A DNA stretch of 64,000 bases, taken from Lutibacter agarilyticus. GTDB lineage: Bacteria > Bacteroidota > Bacteroidia > Flavobacteriales > Flavobacteriaceae. The stretch covers positions 372,001 through 436,000 of the forward strand of contig NZ_FZNT01000003.1 of the NCBI RefSeq assembly GCF_900188235.1, given 5' to 3'. Position 1 is the stretch's first letter; each line of letters begins with the position of its first letter. Of this stretch, positions 56,700 to 64,000 are shown piece by piece. The notes beneath the pieces are model-generated. The model ran no database searches and was not told the origin of the DNA. It saw only the letters and a program-made list of their open reading frames with translations. The position numbers and the translations under genes are program-made.

Positions 56700-57500
56700 T
56701 TAATATTTATCTGGCACAAATGTTTGATAATCCATTGGAGGTCTCACATAGCCAACATGTTCAGGTAGCGAAGGCAACTCTATTGGTTCTAAATTCATTT
56801 TTTCATAAGGAATTTTACTCAAAATATGACTGATACAATTTAATCGTGCTTTTTTCTTGTTATCGGCATCCACTACATACCAAGGCACTTGTTTTGTATC
56901 GGTATGTGCAAACATAACATCTTTTGCTTTTGAATATTCCATCCATCTTGAACGAGATTCTAAATCCATTGGACTAAACTTCCATCTTTTTAAAGGACTT
57001 TCAATTCTACTTTTAAATCGTTTCTCTTGTTCTTCATCACTTACAGAGAACCAATATTTTAATACAATTATTCCTGATCGTACTAACATTCTTTCGAACT
57101 CAGGACACGAACGTAAAAACTCATTATATTCACTTTCGGTACAAAAACCCATGACCTTTTCAACACCAGCTCTATTGTACCAACTTCTATCAAAAACAAC
57201 AATTTCACCAGCTGCAGGTAAATAAGGTACATAACGCTGAAAATACCATTGTGATTTTTCTTTCTCAGTAGGAACGCCCAATGCTACTACTTTACAAACT
57301 CTCGGATTTAAAGGCTCTGTAAATCGCTTTATAGTTCCACCTTTTCCTGAAGCATCTCTACCTTCAAAAATAATAACAACTTTTAACCCTTCGTTTTTCA
57401 CCCATTCTTGAAGATGTACTAATTCTTTATGTAAGGTCTCAAGTTCAGCTTCGTAGTTTAACTTTTTCTTTTTTTCTGTTTTATTATTAGATTCTGCCAT
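56700..57500 (-). CDS. ppk2: Polyphosphate kinase 2
   Basis: PPK2 transfers phosphate between polyphosphate and nucleotides, commonly making nucleoside di- or triphosphates. The 266-residue protein is a single-domain form with Walker A FEGRDASGKGGTIKRF, Walker B VFDRSWYNRAGVEKVMGF, the lid region around RIESPLKRWKFSPMDLESRS and VDADNKKKARLN. It is the last of four genes on this strand, separated from the M49-like gene by a terminator, so it may have its own promoter. Class I type is likely from length and motifs; nucleotide preference is not certain. Confidence 0.94.
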   Translation of the reverse strand: MAESNNKTEKKKKLNYEAELETLHKELVHLQEWVKNEGLKVVIIFEGRDASGKGGTIKRFTEPLNPRVCKVVALGVPTEKEKSQWYFQRYVPYLPAAGEIVVFDRSWYNRAGVEKVMGFCTESEYNEFLRSCPEFERMLVRSGIIVLKYWFSVSDEEQEKRFKSRIESPLKRWKFSPMDLESRSRWMEYSKAKDVMFAHTDTKQVPWYVVDADNKKKARLNCISHILSKIPYEKMNLEPIELPSLPEHVGYVRPPMDYQTFVPDKY

Positions 57501-57525
57501 ACGCTAATTTAACAAAAAACATAAA

Positions 57526-57552
57526 AAAAAGCCTTCAAATTGAAAGCTTTTT
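57526..57552 (-). terminator. Terminator after the M49-like gene
   Basis: On the minus strand AAAAAGCTTTCAA pairs with TTGAAGGCTTTTT (one mismatch), followed by a T run. It lies between the M49-like and ppk2 genes. Confidence 0.65.
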
Positions 57553-57570
57553 AATTCTATATGTTATTTT

Positions 57571-59223
57571 TTATAAACCTAAAGTCTTCACTCCTTGTTC
57601 AAAAACTATATCAACAGGAATATTAGCTTTGCTTAATTTATTTAAATCGTTTTGTAAATCTGCAGGAATAATTCCTTTTTCTTTTACTAATTGGGCAACA
57701 CCGTCATAATCTCCGTTTCCTTGAAGCGTTAAAATTAAATTTGATAAATCTGCCATAGCAGTTTCCATTTTATCGTAGTTTACTTTGTATGTTCCATCTT
57801 CATTTTTGGTGAAAGCACCTTTTTCTTTAAAGAAATTAAATCGAATCATATTTGCTTTTCCGTGTGCACTTGAAGCTCCAAAACGAACCGATCTAAAAAT
57901 ACCCGCCATAAAAGTGGTCATATAATCTTTCATATCACCTTCAATCTCTCCTTTTTTATGTAATTGCTGCACCATATACAACCCTAAAATATCAGCTTTA
58001 CCTTCTTCCAAAGCTGAAGCCAATTCTTTTAAAGAACTTCTCACAGTTCCTTTATTATTAATGGTGTTCTTAATTCCTAAACCGTGTGCAACTTCGTGAA
58101 ACATGGTATTGGCAAAAAAGGCATCAAATTTCACATATGCTCTTTGACTTTCATCAATTAAAACTTCTGAAATTGGTACTAATATTTTATCGAATTTAGC
58201 GCGCATAGCATTTTTTAATTGCAACCTTCGCGTTCCTTTTTGCAATTGCACTTCTTCATCATTTGGCAAATTAATAGCTATGGTTTTTCCACCTGCATTG
58301 CAATCACCTGCATAATAAACCACATCATACGCATTTAAATCTGAATCGGTCCCTGGAACCTCGGTTTTATAAGCTTCATCAACAGGCAATCCTTTTTGTA
58401 ACTCAGGTAAAAAGTTTGCAAAATGCGCCAGTTTTTCACTCCATTTTTGGTCTTTAATTAACACATACGCTTCATGTGTTGCTTTAATTCCGAACAATTG
58501 ATCTTCGTACGTTTCAATTGGACCAATTACAATATCAAGTGTATTTGTTTTCATATCCATCCAAGCAAAATCGCTTTCTTGATACTTATCATTTAAAAAA
58601 GCAGCAGCACGTAATTCTAAATACTTTTTTAATCCAGCATCTTCGGCCAACGCAGAAGCTTGTAACAGTAAATTTGAAACTTCTTTTACTTGACTTTCAA
58701 ACTGTATATGAAAAGGAATTGTTTTTAAACTTCCATCATCATTTCTTCTTAAAAAAGTATACAAACTCGTTTTTGATACATCATCAAATTTTTCAAATTC
58801 CTCTTTGGACATATCTGAAGGATAGTAATTTGCACCTAAAGGTTTTTCTTCGATTCCTTCAACAAATGATACATTTCCGTTCAATCTATCCCAAGGACCG
58901 TAATTTATGTCAACATACTTTTTAATGTCTTCATCAGAAATTTTAGCGAGTAGTTCATTTTTATCACCGTAAGCTTCGTGCCAAAAAAGTTCGTTCATTT
59001 TATCAGCTGCTTTTATTAAAATTGGCAACATTTTTAGTTCATTTTCAGTTAAACCACTTAAATCAGCTGTTAACTTAAAAGAAACATATTTATTAATATT
59101 ATCGGCCATTGTTTGTTGATTTTCTTCTACTGTACTTTGCTTTACAGGCTTACGAGCTTCCTTTGTATTTTCACAAGAAACTATAACTAATAAAGTAAAT
59201 AGAGTTATTATTATTATTTTCAT
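57571..59223 (-). CDS. Peptidase M49 (dipeptidyl-peptidase III)-like lipoprotein
   Basis: A 550-residue protein with a lipoprotein signal (VIVSC, Cys17). It resembles the M49 family: FHEVAHGLG carries the zinc His pair and catalytic Glu, and EEGKADILGLY matches the second zinc site EExRAExxGLY of dipeptidyl peptidase III. Two differences stand out: the motif is HExxH rather than the usual HExxGH, and the two sites are about 33 residues apart rather than about 52. It may be an active metallopeptidase of a Bacteroidota subgroup or a relative with changed activity. It lies six bases after mscS. Confidence 0.8.
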   Translation of the reverse strand: MKIIIITLFTLLVIVSCENTKEARKPVKQSTVEENQQTMADNINKYVSFKLTADLSGLTENELKMLPILIKAADKMNELFWHEAYGDKNELLAKISDEDIKKYVDINYGPWDRLNGNVSFVEGIEEKPLGANYYPSDMSKEEFEKFDDVSKTSLYTFLRRNDDGSLKTIPFHIQFESQVKEVSNLLLQASALAEDAGLKKYLELRAAAFLNDKYQESDFAWMDMKTNTLDIVIGPIETYEDQLFGIKATHEAYVLIKDQKWSEKLAHFANFLPELQKGLPVDEAYKTEVPGTDSDLNAYDVVYYAGDCNAGGKTIAINLPNDEEVQLQKGTRRLQLKNAMRAKFDKILVPISEVLIDESQRAYVKFDAFFANTMFHEVAHGLGIKNTINNKGTVRSSLKELASALEEGKADILGLYMVQQLHKKGEIEGDMKDYMTTFMAGIFRSVRFGASSAHGKANMIRFNFFKEKGAFTKNEDGTYKVNYDKMETAMADLSNLILTLQGNGDYDGVAQLVKEKGIIPADLQNDLNKLSKANIPVDIVFEQGVKTLGL

Positions 59224-59229
59224 TCTTAT

Positions 59230-60828
59230 TTATTTTTTAGTGATATTATTCATTATTTGTTGAATTCTTTTCTCTTCTATAGCATAATTTGGCATAGGAC
59301 CTTTTTTCTCTGGAAACTGCTCAATCATAACGGTAGTAGATGGGAAAGCAAATTCTACTCCTAGGTCAGCTGCTAATTTTAAAATAGACATATGTAAACT
59401 ATGTTTTGATGATTGTTCGGTAGTCCAATCCAGTGCTTTAAAATACACATTCACTAAAATTAATAAGCCAGAATCACCGAACCCTGTAAACTCAACATTA
59501 AAAGCTTCATCGCGTGTATTTGGGTGTATTTCAATAATTTTACGCACCCCATTTACAAATGCTTCAATAAGTTCTGGAGGTGTATCGTATCTAATACCTA
59601 AGTTTGTAGTGTATCTTCGGAAAGCTCTCAACCCTTTATTATTTACCACCATTTCAGACAAAGAACTGTTTGGAATTTGGTAAACTGAAGTATCAGCAGC
59701 TCTTACTCTTGTTGATCTAAAACCTACTTTTTCAACAGTTCCTACAACAGTTCCGGCTTCAATCCAATCTCCAATATGAAATGGTTTGTCCAAAAATATC
59801 ATTACGGTACCAATTAAATTTTTCACGGTATCTTGAGAAGCTAAAGCAACGGCTAAACCTCCAATAGAAGCACCTGCAATAACAGCTCCTGGCTCTATAC
59901 CAAAAAGCGTTAAGAGCTTTAATAACCCAACAAAAACAACAATTCCAGTTAAAAAATTATTTAAAATAGGTACTAGTTGATCGTCTAATTTAGAATCTGT
60001 TCCTTCAGCATAATCAGAATAAATACTCATTACAACTTGTACTAATTTTAAGAACACATAAATCCAAAAAACCGTAGTCATAATATTTATTCCCAAAAAC
60101 AAAAAGGTGTTTACATCTAAATCTAAAAATAACGAAGGTAAAACCAATTGAATAAACCACATTAAAACTAACAACACCAAGGGTCTCGATAATTTTTTAA
60201 GCGAGGAATTTATTTTATCGTTTGAAATATGAACAATCCAAAACTGAATTTTTCGTAATAAGTAGAATATAATTTTATGCAAGAAATAAAATAAAATAAA
60301 ACAAAACACTATTAATATTAAGAGTCCTAAATATTGCCATAATTCAATTTTTAAAAACTTTTTATGACCTATTTCTGGTATTATTTGATGTAATTTTTCT
60401 GTATACCACGGAAAAACACTGTCGTAAATTTCATTTACACTTTTGGTTGTTTCAGGTGAATAATACCATTTCCCCCCTATTCTTTCCACATAAACCTCAG
60501 GCATTTGATAAGGAAATAACACATACCTATTTCCTATTTTATAACCTGTAGTATCTGAAAACATAGTGTCAGATGGCACTTTACTAAAATCAACCTTTAA
60601 GCCTTTTCCGTCTAAAATTTGTTTTAGTTTTATAGCTATATCTTCAGCTTCTTCACCTTCAAACCCGTATATAGTTGTGGCAGCTTTTTCAGGTTCATAA
60701 GACTCTGGCTGTAAAAAATATAAGTGTGTATATATTGCCGAATTTGGATTACTTAAATCTACTTCAACCTTTTTTTGAGCTATAAGTGAAGTTGAAAAAA
60801 CTAAGAAAAATATCAGTATCTTTTTCAT
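59230..60828 (-). CDS. MscS-family mechanosensitive channel with large N-terminal domain
   Basis: A 532-residue channel of the MscS family, which releases solutes on osmotic downshock. A signal peptide (1-17) and an N-terminal extracytoplasmic part (to about 160) precede four or five helices; the pore helix and adjacent loop are AGASIGGLAVALASQDTV and KNLIGTVMIFLDKPFHIGDWIE, followed by the beta and cytoplasmic domains (VGFRSTRVR, YQIPNSSLSEMVVNN). It follows ygiQ by 73 bases and precedes the M49-like gene by six. Gating properties cannot be read from sequence. Confidence 0.92.
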   Translation of the reverse strand: MKKILIFFLVFSTSLIAQKKVEVDLSNPNSAIYTHLYFLQPESYEPEKAATTIYGFEGEEAEDIAIKLKQILDGKGLKVDFSKVPSDTMFSDTTGYKIGNRYVLFPYQMPEVYVERIGGKWYYSPETTKSVNEIYDSVFPWYTEKLHQIIPEIGHKKFLKIELWQYLGLLILIVFCFILFYFLHKIIFYLLRKIQFWIVHISNDKINSSLKKLSRPLVLLVLMWFIQLVLPSLFLDLDVNTFLFLGINIMTTVFWIYVFLKLVQVVMSIYSDYAEGTDSKLDDQLVPILNNFLTGIVVFVGLLKLLTLFGIEPGAVIAGASIGGLAVALASQDTVKNLIGTVMIFLDKPFHIGDWIEAGTVVGTVEKVGFRSTRVRAADTSVYQIPNSSLSEMVVNNKGLRAFRRYTTNLGIRYDTPPELIEAFVNGVRKIIEIHPNTRDEAFNVEFTGFGDSGLLILVNVYFKALDWTTEQSSKHSLHMSILKLAADLGVEFAFPSTTVMIEQFPEKKGPMPNYAIEEKRIQQIMNNITKK

Positions 60829-60901
60829 TCTAAAATTGTTTTATAAAGTAACCTCAAATTTAAGACTTTAAATTATCAATTATAGAATGTGCTATAAATA
60901 A

Positions 60902-62839
60902 TTATCTTTTTCTACGTTTCTTGTACTTATTCTTTCTTCTTGAAGTAGTTGTAATGGTATCATTAAAAGTATCTTTCGCTTTTTCACCCTTATTTTTTCG
61001 CCAAGAATTATTTTCAGGCAACAACTTTTGCAATAAATCGTTCCTACCTACTTTTGATAAGGTGTTTCTAATCCATTGTTGATTTTCCTTTTTGTACCAA
61101 AAGAAAAATCGATGTTGTTCATCTTTTTCTTTTTTAGATTTTGGTGTTCGTGTAGGTTTTAAAGTATATGGATGGTAACCGCTATAATAAATAACCGTAG
61201 CAACCGTCATAGGCGTTGGCGTAAAACCTTGCACTTGCTCTAACTGAAAGCCCATATCTTTAGTTTCAGCAGCTAAGTTAGCCATATCTTCAACCTCACA
61301 AGCTGGGTGGTTTGAAATAAAATAAGGAATTAACTGAAGGTTTAATTTTTTTCTGAAGTTAATTTTATCAAAACGCTCTTTAAACTTATGAAAATAGGTG
61401 AAAGATGGTTTACGCATTAACTTTAATACAGGATCAGATGTATGTTCTGGCGCAACTTTTAATCTACCAGAAACGTGGTTCGTCATAACTTCTTCCGTAT
61501 ATGCATCTAATTCTTTTGGATCTGCTTTTTTATTAAATTCAGGCACCAACATATCATGCCGAATTCCACTACCAATAAATGATTTTTTCACTTTTGGATG
61601 CTTATCAACAGCTTTATATAAATCTGTTAACGGTTTATGTGAAGTATCTAAATTATGGCAAATTACAGGTGAAATACAAGAAGGCGATACACATTTATCA
61701 CAAATCTCCTGCACCTTCCCTTTCATTTTATACATGTTTGCTGAAGGTCCGCCAATATCAGATAGATACCCTTTAAAGTCTTCCATTTTGGTAACCTTAT
61801 CAACTTCTTTTAAAATTGATTCCTGACTTCTACTAGCTATAAATTTACCTTGATGAGCTGAAATGGTACAAAAACTACATCCTCCAAAACAACCTCTATG
61901 AATATTTATTGAGAATTTAATCATTTCAAACGCAGGAATTGGTCCTCGCTTGTTGTATTTTGGATGTGGTAAACGTGTAAAAGGCAAATCAAATGACGCA
62001 TCAATCTCACTTTCAGTCATTGTTTCATAAGGTGGATTAATCACCAATGTTGAATTTCCAACATCTTGAAAAACACGGTCTGCAAATAATTTATTTGATT
62101 CTTGCTCAATTACTTTAAAATTCGCGGCAAACTTCTTTTTATCCTTCAAACAAATCTCATGTGAATTTATAGAAACATCTTTCCAATTTTTATTTTTAGG
62201 AATCTCGACTCCTTTCTTCAATAAAAATGCGGTTTGTTTTACTGTTGTTAAACTAACAAAAGGCACTCCTTTTTGTAATAAACTAACAATTTCTCGCAAT
62301 GGCTGTTCACCCATTCCATACACCAATAAATCAGCTTTTGAATCTTCTAAAATGGTTGGTTTTAGCGTATCACTCCAATAATCATAATGCGTAACCCTTC
62401 TTAAAGAAGCTTCAATACCACCAATTAAAACTGGTACATCAGGAAACTTTTCTTTTAAAATTTTGCTATAAACTGTAGTTGCATAATCGGGTCTAAAACC
62501 TTTATCACCGTTTGGTGTATAAGCATCCGTATCTCTTCTTCTTTTGCTTGCCGTATAATTGCTTACCATCGGATCCATACAACCACCTGTAACCCCAAAA
62601 AATAATTTTGGAGTTCCTAGTTTTGTAAAATCCTGTAAATTATCATGTACACTAGGTTGCGGAACAATGGCAACTCTTAAACCATAACTTTCTAAAATCC
62701 TTCCAATTACAGCAGGCCCAAATGCCGGATGATCAACATACGCATCTCCACTAAAAAGAATTACATCTAATTCTTCCCATCCTCTAAGCTTTACCTCTTT
62801 ATTTGTTGTAGGTAACCAATCTGAAAGTTTATGCATCAT
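60902..62839 (-). CDS. YgiQ family radical SAM protein
   Basis: A 645-residue radical-SAM protein of the YgiQ family (UPF0313), whose reaction is not established. The cluster motif is RGCFGGCSFCTISAHQG (C-x3-C-x2-C), with N-terminal YVDHPAFGPAVIGR and VLIGGIEASLRR, and a C-terminal basic, disordered tail (RRKNKYKKRRKR). I start at ATG 62839 (MMHKLSDWLP); GTG at 62857 would lie in the -7 box. It is the first gene of ygiQ - mscS - M49-like. Confidence 0.93.
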   Translation of the reverse strand: MMHKLSDWLPTTNKEVKLRGWEELDVILFSGDAYVDHPAFGPAVIGRILESYGLRVAIVPQPSVHDNLQDFTKLGTPKLFFGVTGGCMDPMVSNYTASKRRRDTDAYTPNGDKGFRPDYATTVYSKILKEKFPDVPVLIGGIEASLRRVTHYDYWSDTLKPTILEDSKADLLVYGMGEQPLREIVSLLQKGVPFVSLTTVKQTAFLLKKGVEIPKNKNWKDVSINSHEICLKDKKKFAANFKVIEQESNKLFADRVFQDVGNSTLVINPPYETMTESEIDASFDLPFTRLPHPKYNKRGPIPAFEMIKFSINIHRGCFGGCSFCTISAHQGKFIASRSQESILKEVDKVTKMEDFKGYLSDIGGPSANMYKMKGKVQEICDKCVSPSCISPVICHNLDTSHKPLTDLYKAVDKHPKVKKSFIGSGIRHDMLVPEFNKKADPKELDAYTEEVMTNHVSGRLKVAPEHTSDPVLKLMRKPSFTYFHKFKERFDKINFRKKLNLQLIPYFISNHPACEVEDMANLAAETKDMGFQLEQVQGFTPTPMTVATVIYYSGYHPYTLKPTRTPKSKKEKDEQHRFFFWYKKENQQWIRNTLSKVGRNDLLQKLLPENNSWRKNKGEKAKDTFNDTITTTSRRKNKYKKRRKR

Positions 62840-62846
62840 AATTTTG

Positions 62847-62854
62847 CAAAAATA
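62847..62854 (-). promoter_or_regulatory. -7 box of ygiQ, close to the start codon
   Basis: TATTTTTG on the minus strand ends seven bases before the ATG at 62839, so the leader would be only a few nucleotides. Confidence 0.4.
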
Positions 62855-62989
62855 CACTATTTAAAACAATTCTATATAAAATTTAAAATAAGGCTTTTTG
62901 TTAACGAATGTTAATGAGTGTTAACGTATTAAACCTTTAAATATTTTGAGGGTCAAAGAGATATAACACAAAATTTAAAAGTTACAATT

Positions 62990-63472
62990 ATGAGAAAATT
63001 AGCAGGAATTACAGTATTAGTTTTATTGATATCATTCAGTATAAATGCACAACAAAAGCAGCAAAAACAACGAAAAGGCTCAGATTTTACAACTGAACAA
63101 ATGGCTACATTAAAAATGAAGCAAATGACTTTAGATTTAGATTTAAACGCTTCTCAGCAAAAAGAGGTTTTTGAATTAATGAAAAAAAGTACTGAAGAGC
63201 GTAAAAACGCTATGACCGAAAGAAAAGAAAACAAACAGAGTGGTGTTGAACTGACAAGTGACCAAAAATTTGCAATACAAAATAATCGTTTAGATAAAAT
63301 GATTGCGCATAAAACTGCAATGAAAAATATATTATCTAAAGATCAGTACGAAAAATGGGAGAAAAAAATGAAACACCAAAAAAGGTCAGGCAAAAAAAAC
63401 ATGGCTAAAAACAACCAAAAAGGTATGAAAGGTGGTCAACAAAAAAAACGCCCAGACAATAACAGAATTTAA
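62990..63472 (+). CDS. Exported Spy/CpxP-like or DUF4890-like helical protein
   Basis: A 160-residue protein with a signal peptide (1-21, ending SINAQ) and a mature part made of charged, Gln/Lys/Met-rich helices. LTSDQKFAIQNNRLDKMIAH and ILSKDQYEKWEKKM resemble the repeated segments of small periplasmic helical proteins such as Spy/CpxP, and the tail is strongly basic. Spy-type proteins are chaperones or metal sensors in the periplasm; which applies here is not known. It is a single-gene unit with a terminator after it. Confidence 0.78.
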   Translation: MRKLAGITVLVLLISFSINAQQKQQKQRKGSDFTTEQMATLKMKQMTLDLDLNASQQKEVFELMKKSTEERKNAMTERKENKQSGVELTSDQKFAIQNNRLDKMIAHKTAMKNILSKDQYEKWEKKMKHQKRSGKKNMAKNNQKGMKGGQQKKRPDNNRI

Positions 63473-63506
63473 GTTTAGTTTGATTAATTGGCAATCTTGG
63501 ATTGTT

Positions 63507-63537
63507 TAAAAAGCATCGTTTTTACGGTGCTTTTTTT
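63507..63537. terminator. Terminator between the Spy-like gene and the glucosaminidase gene
   Basis: AAAAAGCATCGT pairs with ACGGTGCTTTTT with two wobble or mismatched pairs and a TTTT loop, then a T run. The genes are convergent and the hairpin touches the end of the second. Confidence 0.75.
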
Positions 63538-64000
63538 ATTTTATTAGTAACGTTTGACCTATGCTAATGTTGTTTGAATTTAAGCCGTTTATTTTTTTGA
63601 GTTTATCAACAGACAATCCATATTTTCGTGAGATTGAATATAAAGTATCACCTTTAACAACTTCATGATTTGATGTTTTTGACAATTTAGGTTTATTATA
63701 ATTTTTACCTAAAACTTCCATATCAAATTTATGCAAATTGTACTTTTCAATTAACCCAATTAATTTTGCAGGATATCTTCTGTCAGTAGCATAACCTGCA
63801 GCACTTAACCCCTTAGCCCAGCCCACATAATCTCCAGGTTCTAATTCAAATAAACTGCTATACCTACTTCTTGTAGTTAAAAATTCTGAATGATCTTTAA
63901 ATGACGTTCTTGGATCTTTATAAACTCTAAAACATTCTCCTTTCTCATCATCATCGTGATAGGTTTTTTTACCTTTCCAGCCTTTATGACATTTAATTCC
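63536..64000 (-). CDS. Glucosaminidase (GH73) with C-terminal LysM, 5'-truncated by window edge
   Basis: The frame on the minus strand is open to base 64000 with no start codon, so only the last 155 codons are here. The GH73-type muramidase/glucosaminidase region is visible: CFRVYKDPRTSFKDHSEFL, YVGWAKGLSAAGYATDRRYP; a single LysM repeat (HEVVKGDTLYSISRKYG to SIGQTLLIK) ends the protein. Such enzymes cut the glycan strands of peptidoglycan, and the LysM binds the wall. An ATG-less GTG near 63826 is not the true start because the domain continues upstream. Confidence 0.9.
   Translation of the reverse strand, partial: GIKCHKGWKGKKTYHDDDEKGECFRVYKDPRTSFKDHSEFLTTRSRYSSLFELEPGDYVGWAKGLSAAGYATDRRYPAKLIGLIEKYNLHKFDMEVLGKNYNKPKLSKTSNHEVVKGDTLYSISRKYGLSVDKLKKINGLNSNNISIGQTLLIK

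Overview
The window looks like chromosomal DNA of an AT-rich member of Bacteroidota, most likely family Flavobacteriaceae. The evidence is the gene content (fused SecDF, an adenylate kinase fused to hypoxanthine phosphoribosyltransferase, the surE/lpxB cluster, an HPRT-Adk/obgE cluster, DUF4407, a GH73-LysM glucosaminidase), few recognisable Shine-Dalgarno sites, and repeated TAnnTTTG boxes (the Bacteroidota -7 element) in front of genes. The genus cannot be resolved from the sequence. No prophage, integrase, transposase, CRISPR array or rRNA operon is visible. Most genes are housekeeping, with short accessory stretches between them.

Layout. 1-7650: a truncated dipeptidyl peptidase IV, three consecutive POT-type peptide transporters and a secreted thioredoxin-like protein, read as a peptide-use locus. 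7653-13131: comEC (-), a secreted DUF302-like protein (+), a MITE-like element, then surE, a small membrane gene and lpxB (-). 13462-18014: tail-specific protease prc, a lone OppC/DppC-type permease, a hotdog thioesterase and an exported endonuclease (+). 18016-21378: a glycyl radical enzyme with the trans-4-hydroxyproline dehydratase (HypD) active-site signature and its radical-SAM activase (-). 21602-31445: peptidases (oligopeptidase B, M20, S37), tRNA-Leu(UAG), PhnA and DUF4407 proteins, two copies of a degenerate intergenic repeat, and an alpha-ketoglutarate semialdehyde dehydrogenase-like ALDH divergent from an AraC regulator (31750). 32589-38611: hemW cluster, ruvC, flippase-like membrane protein plus GT2 glycosyltransferase, mnmD and a 46-residue membrane peptide gene. 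38878-49843: ilvE, nadA-nadB, obgE, the HPRT-adenylate kinase fusion, secDF and fhs. 49923-54900: mdh, gyrB and guaA. 54927-64000: a LysM/periplasmic-binding protein, a ygiQ-mscS-M49-ppk2 run, a Spy-like protein and the end of a glucosaminidase.

How the genes fit together. Several genes point to growth on protein: DPP-IV, POT carriers, oligopeptidase B, an M20 dipeptidase, an S37 peptidase and an M49-like protein. The HypD pair and the ALDH could extend this to hydroxyproline from collagen-like protein, one route oxygen-sensitive and one oxidative; that link is inference. NAD synthesis (nadAB), purine salvage and synthesis (HPRT-Adk, guaA), one-carbon metabolism (fhs) and replication, repair and secretion genes form the conserved core. 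Many transcription units end in clear hairpins, often shared between convergent genes. The most unusual items are the HypD pair (whose activase has seven, not eight, cysteines in its ferredoxin region), the HPRT-Adk fusion, the M49-like protein with a five-residue HExxH motif, a perfect 16-bp palindrome in front of nadA, and the intergenic repeats.
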